A program made the position numbers and the translations under genes. This document shows positions 36,030-46,880 of a stretch of DNA of 64,000 nt, piece by piece (position 1 is the first letter of the stretch; every line of letters starts with the position of its first letter). Source of the stretch: Sclerodactyla briareus (Eukaryota > Echinodermata > Holothuroidea > Dendrochirotida > Sclerodactylidae); contig JAODTK010005545.1 in NCBI GenBank assembly GCA_026419785.1, forward strand, positions 1-64,000, written 5' to 3'. The notes below the pieces were generated by a model. That model had not been told where the DNA came from, made no database searches, and saw only the letters and a program-made list of their open reading frames with translations.

Positions 36030-37665
36030 TCACGTTGGTTTGTGGCTTCCATTTATAAAACAATGAACTGTCAGGTATTTTCATGCTGTTTTCATTCAAT
36101 CCGACTGAGAGGTATTCAAAATACTATGTTGCATTACAGAGACCCTGGTGGTTTTCTGAGAGCTCATTAGTGCATAGTATTTTTTTATTGAGCAAACCTC
36201 CCAATTATTCCTGATTCATCGTATTAACATTAAATTTACCATGTTTCATACTATTGTTGAACTGTTTAATTCAACTCGCAGTGGAGTACAGGATGGAGTC
36301 GGTTGACAAAAGTTCACAGATGGGACAGATTGGGCAGTCCCCAGGTTTCTCTGTAACACTGCCTAGAACATCATCGGTCAGAGTGACACTCGCAACAATG
36401 TTTTGTGGTTGCTCTTTTGCTGCACATTATCTGAACATGATTTTAATGCACCTTCATAGAATATTACCTGATGACTGACTACTGCAAATTCAAGGTGATA
36501 CGACTGTATCACATAGTTCCTAGCGCACCTGCATTAAAAACCATGTGCAAATCTTGAACATTCTGATTGGCTCTCTTATACAGGTGCTATATTTCCATGG
36601 TGAATTGCTTTGATCAACCAAATCTACATTTGCCCCTGCCACTCTGACAAGCCACCTTGGAATTTTTTCCTGCTGCTCATTGGATGTTCAGAGCTATATT
36701 GAGAGACAGGTATCAGCGTCGGATAGCTGGTGTACCCATCATGTTCCTCAAATGAGCAGATTGCTACACACTTTTGGTAGTTGCCATAGCACTCAGTTTG
36801 TTTACCAAACTTGTGGCAGCATACAGGTTTTTTCTACATCCTCCCCCAATTGCTACACCAGTGTACGTACTATATCAATTTCTATTCAACACTGCATGTA
36901 TCTCTAATGTGTTTCATAATGTTTAATTCCTGGGGTTGTGTACTATAGGGGATGAACCATCATTTTCCAAAATTTTATCGTGTCACAAACCGTCTAATTG
37001 ACTCGAATTCAACTCATTAATGGACGGTGAATGTCTTCCAATAGCAGTTTATCCCTGGAGTCTTCGCTGATAACCTGTCCAATATTTCAGTCTCCCCTGT
37101 CTAGTTAGCATCTTCACTTCAGAATGAAGGGTAGTTGAGGCTATCATGTGGATTGTGTGTGCAAATTGCTGGGCATCTACTGTCCCATCAATATTCATAT
37201 TCAATATTGGCGTAACTGACAGAATTTTGGAACACATACAATTTGATTAATTGCATGTAGCCGCACGTAACCATATACCAGTATATCAGGCAGTGCACTT
37301 ATAAATTTCATCACTGGGTGGACATTCTCCTATTGAAGGAGAATTTGCTTTGAAGACTTTGTGTTGCAGCTATGTAATCCTATATTCACTGTTTACGTAC
37401 CTCATTTTTTTCTATAGTAATGCTGCCACCACTTTGGCCATCACTAATAATTTTTGCTAGTAGTCTTTCAGCTTAGTTATGTTCAACGATCTCAACACCC
37501 ATCATTTCTCAATTATAGAACTGGTTTGGCACCTATATAATCATATTCACTCTGTGCTGATTATATTCCTTAGGTAAATGCGGCCACCCCCTTGCTTTTT
37601 TTTTTTATTCCTTGAACGAAGTCAGAGGAATGAGCAGTCATGGACAGTGTGGGTTTGTGTGTACG
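36030..37665. other. No gene recognised
   Basis: Unique-looking AT-rich DNA. Short plus-strand frames at 36,254-36,478 and 36,680-36,907 have no recognisable domains. Confidence 0.4.
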
Positions 37666-37669
37666 CTTA

Positions 37670-38990
37670 GATTTTGTTGAACACACGATACCTCAACCCC
37701 GCTTGGATGGATTAAGTTCACTTGTGGTTCCCTCAACTGAGTTAACATGATCCTATTGGTTTTGGGTTCAGGTCAAAGGTCATATCTGAAGGTCAAGATA
37801 GTTCAAAGTTTGAAAATCTTATTAACACGATAAGTCCAGAATGCCTCCTCCGTCAGGTTATAAATTCGGTATGCAAGCTTTCTTTTGAGGAGAGCAGGAA
37901 CCCTTTTGTTTAGGGTAAATTTGGTTGGGGGGGTCAGATTCGGGAGGAAAATGGGAAATTGTGAAAAATATTTGGTCACTTTCGCTCATTTTGGTCAATT
38001 TTTAGCTCGTTAACACTAACGGTCAACCCCACTTGGATGGATCGAGTTCTAATTGGGTAATGGGATCCCATAATGAGTGCATGATCAGTATGGTTTTGGG
38101 GTTAGGTCAAAAGGTCTATCTGAGGTCAAGAGGTGTCAAAGTCTGAAAAATCTCATTAACACGATGAGTCCCGAATGGCCTGGTCCGATCCGGGTGAAAT
38201 TCGGTATGCGCTTTCTTATGAGGAGTACATGAACCCTATTGTTTTTTTTGTGTAAATTGGGGGTCAAATTCGGGAAAAAGGGGGAAATGTAAAAATGATA
38301 ATTTGACAATTTTAGCTGTTAACAAACACCATACCTTTACCCCACCTTGATGAATCAAGTTCATATTGGTATGTGTGCTCCCCATGATAAGTACATGACC
38401 TCCTATTATTTTGGGTGAAAGTCAAGGTCATCTGGGTACCCAAAGTCAAAGTGTGAAAACCTTGTAACATGATAAGTCGCATAATGGTTGGCCGTCCTGA
38501 TAAGTTGAAACTTTGGTGTGTACTCTCTTATGGGGAGTGCAGGAACCCTAATTGTTTTTTGGTTTGGTCCCGGGTGAAATTTGGTCAACAATTGAAAATG
38601 TGTGAATATGTCGATATTTTGCATTTTTGCCCATTTTGGCTGTAAACATGAATAACTCACTTCACTTGGATAGATGAGGCCCATACTTGTTGTGTGTTCC
38701 CCACAATGAGTACATGAACCCAATTGTTTTTGTGGTCAGGTCAGAGGTCATCTGAGGTCACCATAGGTCAGTGCTGAAATCCTGAAATTCAGTGGTAGCT
38801 TCTATCAAGAGTATGAAACCCTATTGGTTGTTGGGATAAATGGAAATTTGTCAGATGTTATTTGCCCATAATGAGCTGGTGCATCTCCCCATTTGTTCTT
38901 GTGTCCCAGCTATAGGTTGTCATAAAGGTCAAAGCATCACTGAGCCCTTGTGTTGCTTTCGGGTTCGACAAGTATGTAGTACAAAGATAT
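37670..38990 (+). repeat. ~320-bp satellite, four units
   Basis: 'caaccccgcttggatggatt' and its variants stand at about 37,695, 38,022, 38,337 and 38,658. Each unit continues 'ttttgggttcaggtcaaagg', 'tgaggtcaa', 'attaacacgataagtcc', 'ttcggtatgc...tttcttatgaggag' and 'catttt..caatttttagct'. Units differ by 10-25% with many single-base indels. A solitary unit lies 1.6 kb upstream. Confidence 0.85.
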
Positions 38991-39053
38991 CTGACTTTTA
39001 ACTCTAGCACCTGTGTGTTGTCAAACCATCCTGATTCTGTCCTTTCAAATCAG

Positions 39054-39470
39054 GCTTAGAAATGGAAGAATTCAGGGATTTTTCTCAGTTCCTGACGAAA
39101 CGAGGAAAAACACAACAAAAAACTATTATAACAGAGCCGAAGGCACCTGGTACAGGGCATTGCATCTTGCTGTACTCCAGGCCTCGGGAATGTTGAATGA
39201 TGCAAGCGGGCTTAATGCAACTGTGGATGGCATAGAAATTGAAGTAAACATGCGCTTGGACAATAAACAGATCTGATTGAACAAAAAAGCCATTCAAACA
39301 GGTCCTTATTATCGTGCTACGGATTGTATTTACTGAAGAGGCAAATGCAGAAAATACATGTACTACTTGCAGAGAAAAGAATGTCCCTGTGTCAGCTGCA
39401 CTGAATGGCATGTATATCGATGCAAGGAGTGCAACGGTGTGGGGGACATGCATTTTCGTCTCTAGGCTTG
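39054..39470 (+). pseudogene. Possible broken coding relic, unknown family
   Basis: After an acceptor-like 'cctttcaaatcag', a plus-strand frame encodes ...FFSVPDETRKNTTKNYYNR then GTWYRALHLAVLQASGMLND, ending at 39,276. In the same frame past the stop, a cysteine-rich stretch follows (KECPCVSCTEWHVYRCKEC and then NGVGDM, about 39,345-39,455). Clustered Cys pairs suggest a zinc-binding segment, perhaps from a transposase, but no family is recognised. It may be two unrelated pieces. Confidence 0.25.
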
Positions 39471-39871
39471 AGGTAGGTCGACGTACTTGGCTGCCAAAAC
39501 GATCGGTTGTACATTGACTCGTTTGCAGACATAAAAAAAACATGACGTATCGTCATTCTAAATAGCTGCATGGTCACTCCAGGACAGAAGCTTACAACCA
39601 TAGGTATTTTGCAAGTCACCGCCATAGTCGAACAAATTAAATTGATTAATCAAACCAAACAATTCGCAGTAGCCAAATCAATCTTTATATTCGTTGATTC
39701 TATTTTTAGGGGGTGGCAGGCCAGTGAGAGGTGATGTAACTTTATGATAATATATATTAATATGTTAAAATATTAATTTACCAGATAATTGTATATTTAA
39801 AACAAAGACTCCACTTCTGATCCTTTAACTTTTCCAGGTCACCTCAGCCGTGGCTGGGGATCGTGAGGGGA

Positions 39872-40213
39872 ACTTCTACCCCCGGACAACTACCCCCAGA
39901 CGTCTACCCTCTGGGAAATACCTCACGGAAAGTCCCAACCCGGCGACCAATAGCCTCCCGGACAAATCCCCCGGACAGTAACCACCAGGACAATCACCCC
40001 CGAAGACAAATGACCCCCCGGGACAACAACCCCTCTCAGACAATTACCCTCCGGGACAATCACCACCGAAGACAAATACCCCCAGGACAACAAGCCCCCA
40101 GAAATTACCCCCGGACAATCACCCCACCCGAAGAGAATACCCCGAGGAAACTACCCACCGGACATGTTACCCCACGGGAAATACCCCCGAGGACGGAATA
40201 CCCCGGGTATAAT
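39872..40213 (+). repeat. ~16-18-bp C-rich minisatellite (arm 1)
   Basis: About twenty degenerate units of the form ccccggacaattaccc/ccgaagacaaataccc occupy 340 bp. The reverse complement of the same unit forms the array at 48,379-48,776. Left edge 'gtgaggggaacttctacccc' roughly mirrors the reverse-complemented outer edge of the other array. Confidence 0.85.
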
Positions 40214-40219
40214 ACCACA

Positions 40220-41075
40220 CTAGCACAATGGGAGGGGTCTAGATCCTTGGTAAGCGGTGTCGCCATGTGCAACCTACTCATGAACCGACCAATCGATCGA
40301 TACGGGGGTATAGGCCAATTGAAAGTTTAAAATGTTGACAATATCTAAGTGTAGCGCCACTTAAACGGTTGGCGCGAAGACAAAAGAAACAGTTTAGACT
40401 GAACGACGAGTTCTTTATGTCGGAAGACCAATACCCATGCGGGATTCACTGAGTATATGTTATGGGCATAAGGTCTAAATATTCTAATTTATTTCACTTC
40501 TCTGTGGTCGGAAAGCGAGCAGAATCTCCCCCGCTATTCTCAGGCAACAGTCACAATGGTTTTAAGAGTCCAAACCGTTACCGGGGAAAAGATTATGGAC
40601 CATCTGCCCCAATCGAACAACTGTTCAAAAGCCGTGGCGCCCGGGCATATTATCATTTTCCGTGGGGAGAAATACGGCCGGAAGCATGAACGTGTCCTAT
40701 CATCCCAAATAAGGATTCCACGGCGGATCACTCAGCATATGATGACGTCTTGTTTTGATTGTAGTTGATCGTCCCTTTGTTATTGCTTTTCCTGTAATTG
40801 CCCAATATGTAAATTGAGCTTTTCCGTTTATCACGTTCCGCTTCCGATTTCGATTTTGTTCCCCAGTGCAAAGTTCTTACAGGTGAAGGCACAATAGCGT
40901 TATGATGTTACAAACGCTTGATATTTCATTGGCTGGATGATTGATTATCAATGTGTGTCATCATTAGGTAAATCTGTAGGGGGGCCTGGATAGAGTCGAA
41001 GCTATATGACGATAAATGGCCACTAAACTGGCTATATCGGGCGAGCTAGCGAATAACTTCCTAAAGATACGGGGA
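40220..41075. other. No gene; a partial module copy
   Basis: 'tagcgccacttaaacggttg' then 'gcgcgaagac' at about 40,353-40,382 is a damaged copy of the shared module. The overlapping frames at 40,462-40,768 have no recognisable domain. Confidence 0.45.
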
Positions 41076-41079
41076 TGAA

Positions 41080-41106
41080 TTTTTTTTTTTTTTTTTTTTT
41101 TTTTTT
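41080..41106. repeat. T27 homopolymer
   Basis: Uninterrupted T run. Similar tracts at 42,765-42,791 and 46,176-46,205 give three in about 5 kb. On the minus strand these read as poly(A), so each could be the tail of a minus-strand retroposed sequence, but no body could be identified. Confidence 0.8.
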
Positions 41107-41109
41107 GGG

Positions 41110-42335
41110 AAGACTGACCGCGGATTTACCGAAATAACGACAAAGGAATGATAGAATATGTGAAACAATCTAATATCGCAATCAAACACTATAAACTTAC
41201 TAATTGAGAAAAACACGCACACGCACACATCGGAAAAACAAACAAACACACGCTCACGCCGCAGCCGCAACATAGAGAGGTCACAGTCACATCTGAGCTT
41301 AACTGTAGGGATGGCGGTATGACCGAGACATGTTACTCGAGGAGAATTCAAGCCCGAGACCGGTATCGACTACATCTGCCTACTCATCTGACGACTTTTT
41401 ACTCACGCGTTTCCAAACTTGATTGAATAATAAATTACCGACATCTCGAATTGAAGAAAGAAGAAATAGCGCTTATACCCCAACATAACACTTTGCAATG
41501 CGCGAAATAATTAGGCGCGTCATTCCAAACCCGTCCGGGAACTACAGGCCATACAGATCAGTGTGTCTACAATCATCGTTAATTGCTTGACATATGTAAA
41601 CTGCTTAAACGTTTGGCCAATCAAATTCCGAATCCTAAAGAACATAGTTTCCTTTATATTCCATAAATACGAACGTCGTTGTTCTTTGCCCTGAAAGTCA
41701 TCAGGCGCGGGTTCTACCAAGGGCGGTAGGAATCGGGGTGATAACCCCCCCCCCCTCCACCCGTGATAAATGTTGGGTTTCCTTTTTTTTTTTTTTGGCG
41801 GATGTTTTGTCCCCCGGCCCCCCCTTATACTCCCGGGTACCCCCCCCCCACCCCGTCTATCCTCGGTGTGAAACCCCTTTTTTATTGCTTCACCGGCACA
41901 AAATTTTCGCAAATAATAATAATTTTTCCGTCAATTACACACTATTTACAACGACCGCCGTGCTGGCTGTCGTATTGTGAGAGCAATCAAATTGTGGTAT
42001 GTTAGGATCAGGAGTAGGGTAGGAATTAAATTCACGTACAACCAATGCGGAAAGCGCTGGTGTTTAAAATTTGCAAATTGACTCCAAGCATTTTTTAACG
42101 ATAGGCTAGTGCAATTTTATCCTTCTGGCATGGAATAAAATTACAAAGAGCGTCCTGGTTAGGTAGCTGAAGCCGTGGAAATACGCAGAAGGGAAGCACA
42201 GCTTCCATCTTAGCACCTCCATTCGGGACAAAAGGAGTTTACCTGGTCCTACACTATATGTTCGCTTTCAGTTGCAAAAATGTTGATGAATGAAAGGTTG
42301 TTCACTTTTGCCAGATATTACCCAGATGATTAGCA
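41110..42335. other. No gene recognised
   Basis: Unique-looking sequence with C-runs and a T-run between about 41,745 and 41,850. The frames at 41,520-42,005 on both strands arise from these homopolymers. Confidence 0.4.
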
Positions 42336-42339
42336 AAGG

Positions 42340-42478
42340 TTACAGCCCACGAACCGGAAGGTCACGAGACCGAAGGTTCGCGAGAGACGAAAATGAAAAA
42401 AAGGTCCACGAGACTGAAAGCCGTGAGACTGAAAAGCGAAAAAAGGGTCCGAGACCGAAGGGTCGCGAGACCGAATGA
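42340..42478 (+). repeat. ~18-22-bp minisatellite with 'cgagaccgaaggt' core
   Basis: About seven degenerate units vary around gaaggtcacgagaccgaagg, ggttcgcgagagacgaaaat and ggtccacgagactgaaag. The spacing and the 'ggttcg' word recall the foldback-arm unit at 49.6-50.9 kb, but the sequences are distinct. No opposed partner array was found in the window. Confidence 0.75.
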
Positions 42479-42479
42479 T

Positions 42480-44075
42480 AAAGGAAATTCTTGGACAGCG
42501 TTGTTACACTCAGATATTGCAACCGGTCGAAGAATAATTGGGGGAGAATGGATTTCCCTAGACATAGTAGTAAAACAAAAATTTGAAGCCAGTGGTATGC
42601 TTCATCCACCTACCGGGTTTTAACCTGACATATGTAAGGCTCAGGTCAATGAGGGAGTGAAGTGTGACGAACAGAATGAACGAACTAACCTGACTAAAGA
42701 AAAGAACGAAGAACGGAGAGACGTTATGACTTGTGAAGCTGCTTACACGCAGCTGAAAATTACATTTTTTTTTTTTTTTTTTTTTTTTTTTGATGTACGC
42801 TAATGGGTAATGATGAAGTAATAGGGTTATTGATGATTTTGGTTGATCCGCCAATACCCGCTATGAGGCGTGAATTGAATTCAATTTACACATAAATTGA
42901 TGTGGTGACACCCTCGTCGAAAGATGTGCCATGATCTGCTCTCATTTATGTGCAGCCGCGCCTGCAAACAAATTAAAATAGTACAAGTTTCACCCGCTTA
43001 ACCAACTGGAAACCCATTTATCAGGCGCGGTTGTACTATAGGCTCCCCGAATAATAAAATCCTTAGTAGATTCGCATCAGCAAAATCGCATGAACTGCTA
43101 ATTGATATTTTTTTTCAAGGTGTGAAGTTTATTTTAATTTATAATATGAAAATGGTCTCTGGCCTCACATTTGGCGTGTCTCCAATGCAATTTGAAAAAT
43201 TGCGCCTAGTAGCCTACGGCTTGGGGGTCTTATTTTAAAACGCACTTCATTTTGTAAAGCTCTTTTTTTTTACCACATAAAAATGCATATATGGCACTCA
43301 CCATTTGTCCTTCTGTAAATATCCACAAGGGATCGCTACGATGCGCAGAAGAAGAAGGAAACTAAATTATTGCCGGCTTCGCAATAAGGCGCAAATTCGC
43401 ATGAACTAGAAGAGGCCAAGTGGAATTCACTTCTGATTGTAAAGTGATGTTCGATTCAGTTATGAGAATGGCAATCTGTTTTGATACGCTGCGCGGCCAC
43501 CGTGGTGCCGCCCGCTCGTGATAGTTCGAAAAAGCGTAAGAACATCGTGGGACTAAGTTGAAATTCAAGTTTTTTTTTTTTTTTGAGATATTACGAAAAT
43601 AGATATCTGGAGATCACCCATTGGCATTTGAGGAAGACCTGATTTCGAAAAGTTTGCTACGCTGCGCGGCAACTAAGGGTGACACTTCCATTAGATAGAT
43701 AAAGCCGTTTGAACATACAGTGACTAAGATGAAATTCATTTAATTTCCATAATGGATACATGGAAAAATGTCCATTGGTGCTCACCAAGCATCTAGAAGA
43801 CGGACTTGACGTTTCACTAAGGCTTAGAGGCACCAGTGGGTGTCGACTCTGATGTCATAAGAGATATTTTGTATGGACATACTGTTGGGTAAGTGATTTT
43901 TTTTTCATTTGAACTTCGGTTCATTTGAATATGAGTTTTTCACAACGGAGACAACTTTACTTTAAAAAATCCGGGCGAGGGGCAATTGGCCATAGAACCC
44001 ATATTGGAAACCCGAGGGTTCGTCTCGTGTGCATAAACTAGAGAGGTGTGTGATTAAGAAAGTATGTTTCCAGAA
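42480..44075. other. No gene; T27 tract and unique DNA
   Basis: A T27 run lies at 42,765-42,791 and a T15 run at 43,570-43,584. Two loosely related segments, 'tacgctgcgcggccaccgtg' (about 43,486) and 'tacgctgcgcggcaactaag' (about 43,659), suggest a weak ~170-bp repeat with module-like words. Confidence 0.45.
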
Positions 44076-44085
44076 GCCTGTCAAC

Positions 44086-45086
44086 CAGGGGCGTCGGCCG
44101 TTTGAAAAGTGTGGGGGGGGGGCGGCAATCGAATGCAAATGACCACTAAGCGAAGCGTTACAAGAAAATCTCAGATTTTCATACCATCCAGATCGACAGA
44201 AACGGGCACTTGCCCCGGCTCAATAGCACCCACATACATGTGTGATTTGAGCAAACAAAAGACAGAAAAAAAGTTGTAATTGGTGCATCTAAGCGATTTA
44301 CCGAATATCACACATGGTATTTTTCTATTAACTTTTCTACTCTGGCTCCGTTTGCATGGGATCCAGGGTTCTACTGAACGGTCTCTGGCAGTCTGGTGGG
44401 ATCGAAAGGGACAGCCATAGGCGTAAAGACCACTCCAATGTAGGAGCAGAAAATTTGGACCGAATGTACAAGTCAGTATCGGAAACTAACCAGCGCGCGC
44501 GGGAGGCGACCGCGAAAAGTATTGTAGGTTTTCCGGGCATTTTATCGACATAAGTCTGCGAAAATTCAGGCAGTTTTTTTTGCACTTTCCTTTTTCCTCC
44601 CCCAATTTTCCACGAATTCGCACCGAATTTTTCATCTCAGGAAAAATTGGGGGGGGGGGGAAGTATGCCCCAGGCTTCTAGAATTATTGGAGTGAACAAA
44701 ATGGACTCTCGAAAAGCATTACATCGATATTCAGCCTACAACGATGGGAAATTTGCCGCGCGAAAACTCAAAAAAAGTATGCACTTTTGGCTATTCGATT
44801 TACACATTCGAGAATCGGTATGAAACATGGTATTCTCCACTTCGGCCATATAGTCTGGTCCAGATCCTCACCTGGGGCCTACGTGGAATGGTGGAACTTA
44901 AGACAAATTCCCAACGCGATTATTTGTTGGGTTAGACAAAAATGAAATCAGTTTAGAGTATACGAAAGGGGCAGTGCCTATATTTTTATGACGTCAGGAA
45001 AGTTGGAAAGTTGGGGGGGGAGGGCCAAAAGATATGATGTCCCCCAATTTGAAAGATTGTCTCCCCCCCCCCCCCCCCCCCCCCCC

Positions 45087-45122
<36 letters not shown>

Positions 45123-45182
45123 ACCCCCACCCCCCCCCCCCCCACCCCCCCCCCCCCCCGTCCGCCACCTGTGACGCCCATG
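44086..45182 (+). mobile_element. Non-autonomous hAT-like element, copy C
   Basis: It begins caggggcgtcgg and ends ...cacctgtgacgcccatg. Flanks are ctgtcaac (44,078-44,085) and ctatcaac (45,183-45,190), an 8-bp target duplication with one mismatch. Internal order matches copies A and B, including the inverted repeat catgtgtgat (44,237) and atcacacatg (44,307). The right part has expanded into an almost pure C tract (about 45,063-45,158) with a few A interruptions. No transposase. Confidence 0.85.
45063..45158. repeat. ~96-bp C-tract with A interruptions
   Basis: Poly(C) is broken by single A residues inside hAT-like copy C, where the other copies have short G/C runs. It creates glycine- and proline-rich artefactual frames on both strands. 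The minus strand has very high G-quadruplex potential. Confidence 0.9.
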
Positions 45183-45199
45183 CTATCAACTGAATATTT

Positions 45200-46172
45200 G
45201 AGGTGTAAAAGGATGCTTGTAGCCAGATTAGGACTATCAACTGAACATTTGCGAGAATAATTCCAATAAAAAAATATTTACATGTTAGGGGTGCTATTAT
45301 TGCCTACTTCCCAAAGGCACCGGACAGTGGGAAGTCCTTTCCTGCTATCTCACGAACATTTGTGGATATGATGTTGCGCGCGCACACACGTGGTGGCGAT
45401 CGGCTCAAAAAGTCATCCCTTGCTGATGGGCCCCCCAAAATCACTTTTGCACGACGGACCCTGCCCCACCCTCTTCCAGCGGCTCCCACTGAAAATTCTG
45501 CTACGTACTGGAGTTAAAGTACCAAAAGTACTCTTTCCGGCATTGATGACCTATTTCTCTCGAATTTCAAGCGATAGTACAAGCAAGGATTGGGCTCCGT
45601 TTAGATAACCAGCAAAATCATCCCCCACATTTCACAACGGGTGTGTACTAATTAAATATTGTCACCTTCGCTATCAGATATTAATGATGTGTTGCTATTT
45701 TATTATGCCTATAGGCTGCAGAGTAACAACTCTTAACATACTTTACTTTACTAAAATCGCACATCCGATTTTTGACAATAGCCCGGGCAAGTGCCAGTTC
45801 CGGCGATCTAAGAGGTTATAAAAAGCTACATTTTCTGAGTGCGTACGCGCCAACCAATAGTGGCGCTCCGCTAGTAATTAAATTGCAGTCACTGTCCCTG
45901 TTCGGGCAACAAAGTACCGGTCAGAAAGAACGACAGAAAAAAGGGGCTAACCGCAGTATCAAAACCCCATGCATGAGGTTCCAGGCGATGGTTAGTGTTT
46001 CTTCCAGGAATGGTACGCAGTTTCACAGCTCAGAGAGCTAAGGCCGTTAAATGTGCATCAATGATCTCGATCAGCCTGATATGAAGTGTACGTTTATCTA
46101 GAGGAGAAAAAGGCACATGTCAATACACTAACTGCTAAACATCAGTTATAAAACAGAAACGATTGTCACCTT

Positions 46173-46205
<33 letters not shown>

Positions 46206-46705
46206 CGACTGTGAGTTTGTTCAGGTCGGCATACACTGATGGGCTGAAGGAGAGGAATCACTGATGCACTCGTATGGCTTGGTTATATTACTTGATATGA
46301 TGTGGAGAAAGGGAAAACCCAACCCTCACATATAGATTCCACTAATTCCAGTAAGGTGCAAAGATTCATGGAAGTTTTCCAGGTAGGTTATCCCACCTGG
46401 AAGAAGGCACATTGTTTCTAGCCGATAGTGTGAGTATGAACGGTTTCATCTCAGTCCCCCGAGGGGGGCCATTCCCACGGCATGCTAGGAGGGTGTTAAA
46501 ACCCAAGAATGTTCTGAGTGTTCCGGGCAAACCTATATGTGGCGACCTTTTAGATAGTGACCCGCGCACCTGGGTTGATAAATGTCTGATGTGCTCAGTA
46601 GTAAGAGGAATGGTCGCTGATCATCAAAAAACTTATAATTCAACAACTATGCAGCAGTTTGTCGGAACATCCCTGTCAGAAAACAGGGGGTAAGACTAAC
46701 GCCCC
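45200..46705. other. No gene; one minus-strand module copy and a T30 run
   Basis: A well-preserved module in minus orientation lies at about 45,781-45,872 (caagtgccagttccggcgat, then 'tacgcgccaaccaatagtgg'). A T30 run lies at 46,176-46,205. The opposing frames at 46,366-46,693 show no recognisable domain. Confidence 0.5.
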
Positions 46706-46713
46706 CTTCACCC

Positions 46714-46872
46714 CATTGGCGGTCATCAACATCTTAAAAGTCGGGGGGGGGGGGAGGGTGATATGGCAAAAATTTTTCAAAATTTAAATGTTAAAGTCAA
46801 TAGGAAGCATTGTCAAAAAGTGGGGGGGACATGAAATGTCCCCCGCCCCGGCCCACACCGTTGACGCCCATG
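46714..46872 (+). mobile_element. Short (159-bp) hAT-like miniature element, copy D
   Basis: It begins cattggcggtcatcaac and ends ccgttgacgcccatg, matching the termini of copies A-C with small indels. Flanks are cttcaccc (46,706-46,713) and cttcccct (46,873-46,880), 6 of 8 identical. Only the two G-run ends and a short AT-rich middle remain, as expected of an internal-deletion derivative. It lies immediately upstream of the LINE pseudogene. Confidence 0.65.
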
Positions 46873-46880
46873 CTTCCCCT

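Noticed and set aside
39085-39543. 152-residue minus-strand open frame
   Set aside because: It opposes the plus-strand relic, is hydrophobic and unbiased, and shows no motif. I could not choose it over the plus strand, but see no support for it.
39872-40213. Possible CRISPR array
   Set aside because: Short direct repeats are present, but there are no constant-length spacers or cas genes, and the context is eukaryotic. It is a minisatellite.
44978-45260. Glycine-rich and proline-rich frames
   Set aside because: They are translations of the C-tract in hAT-like copy C.
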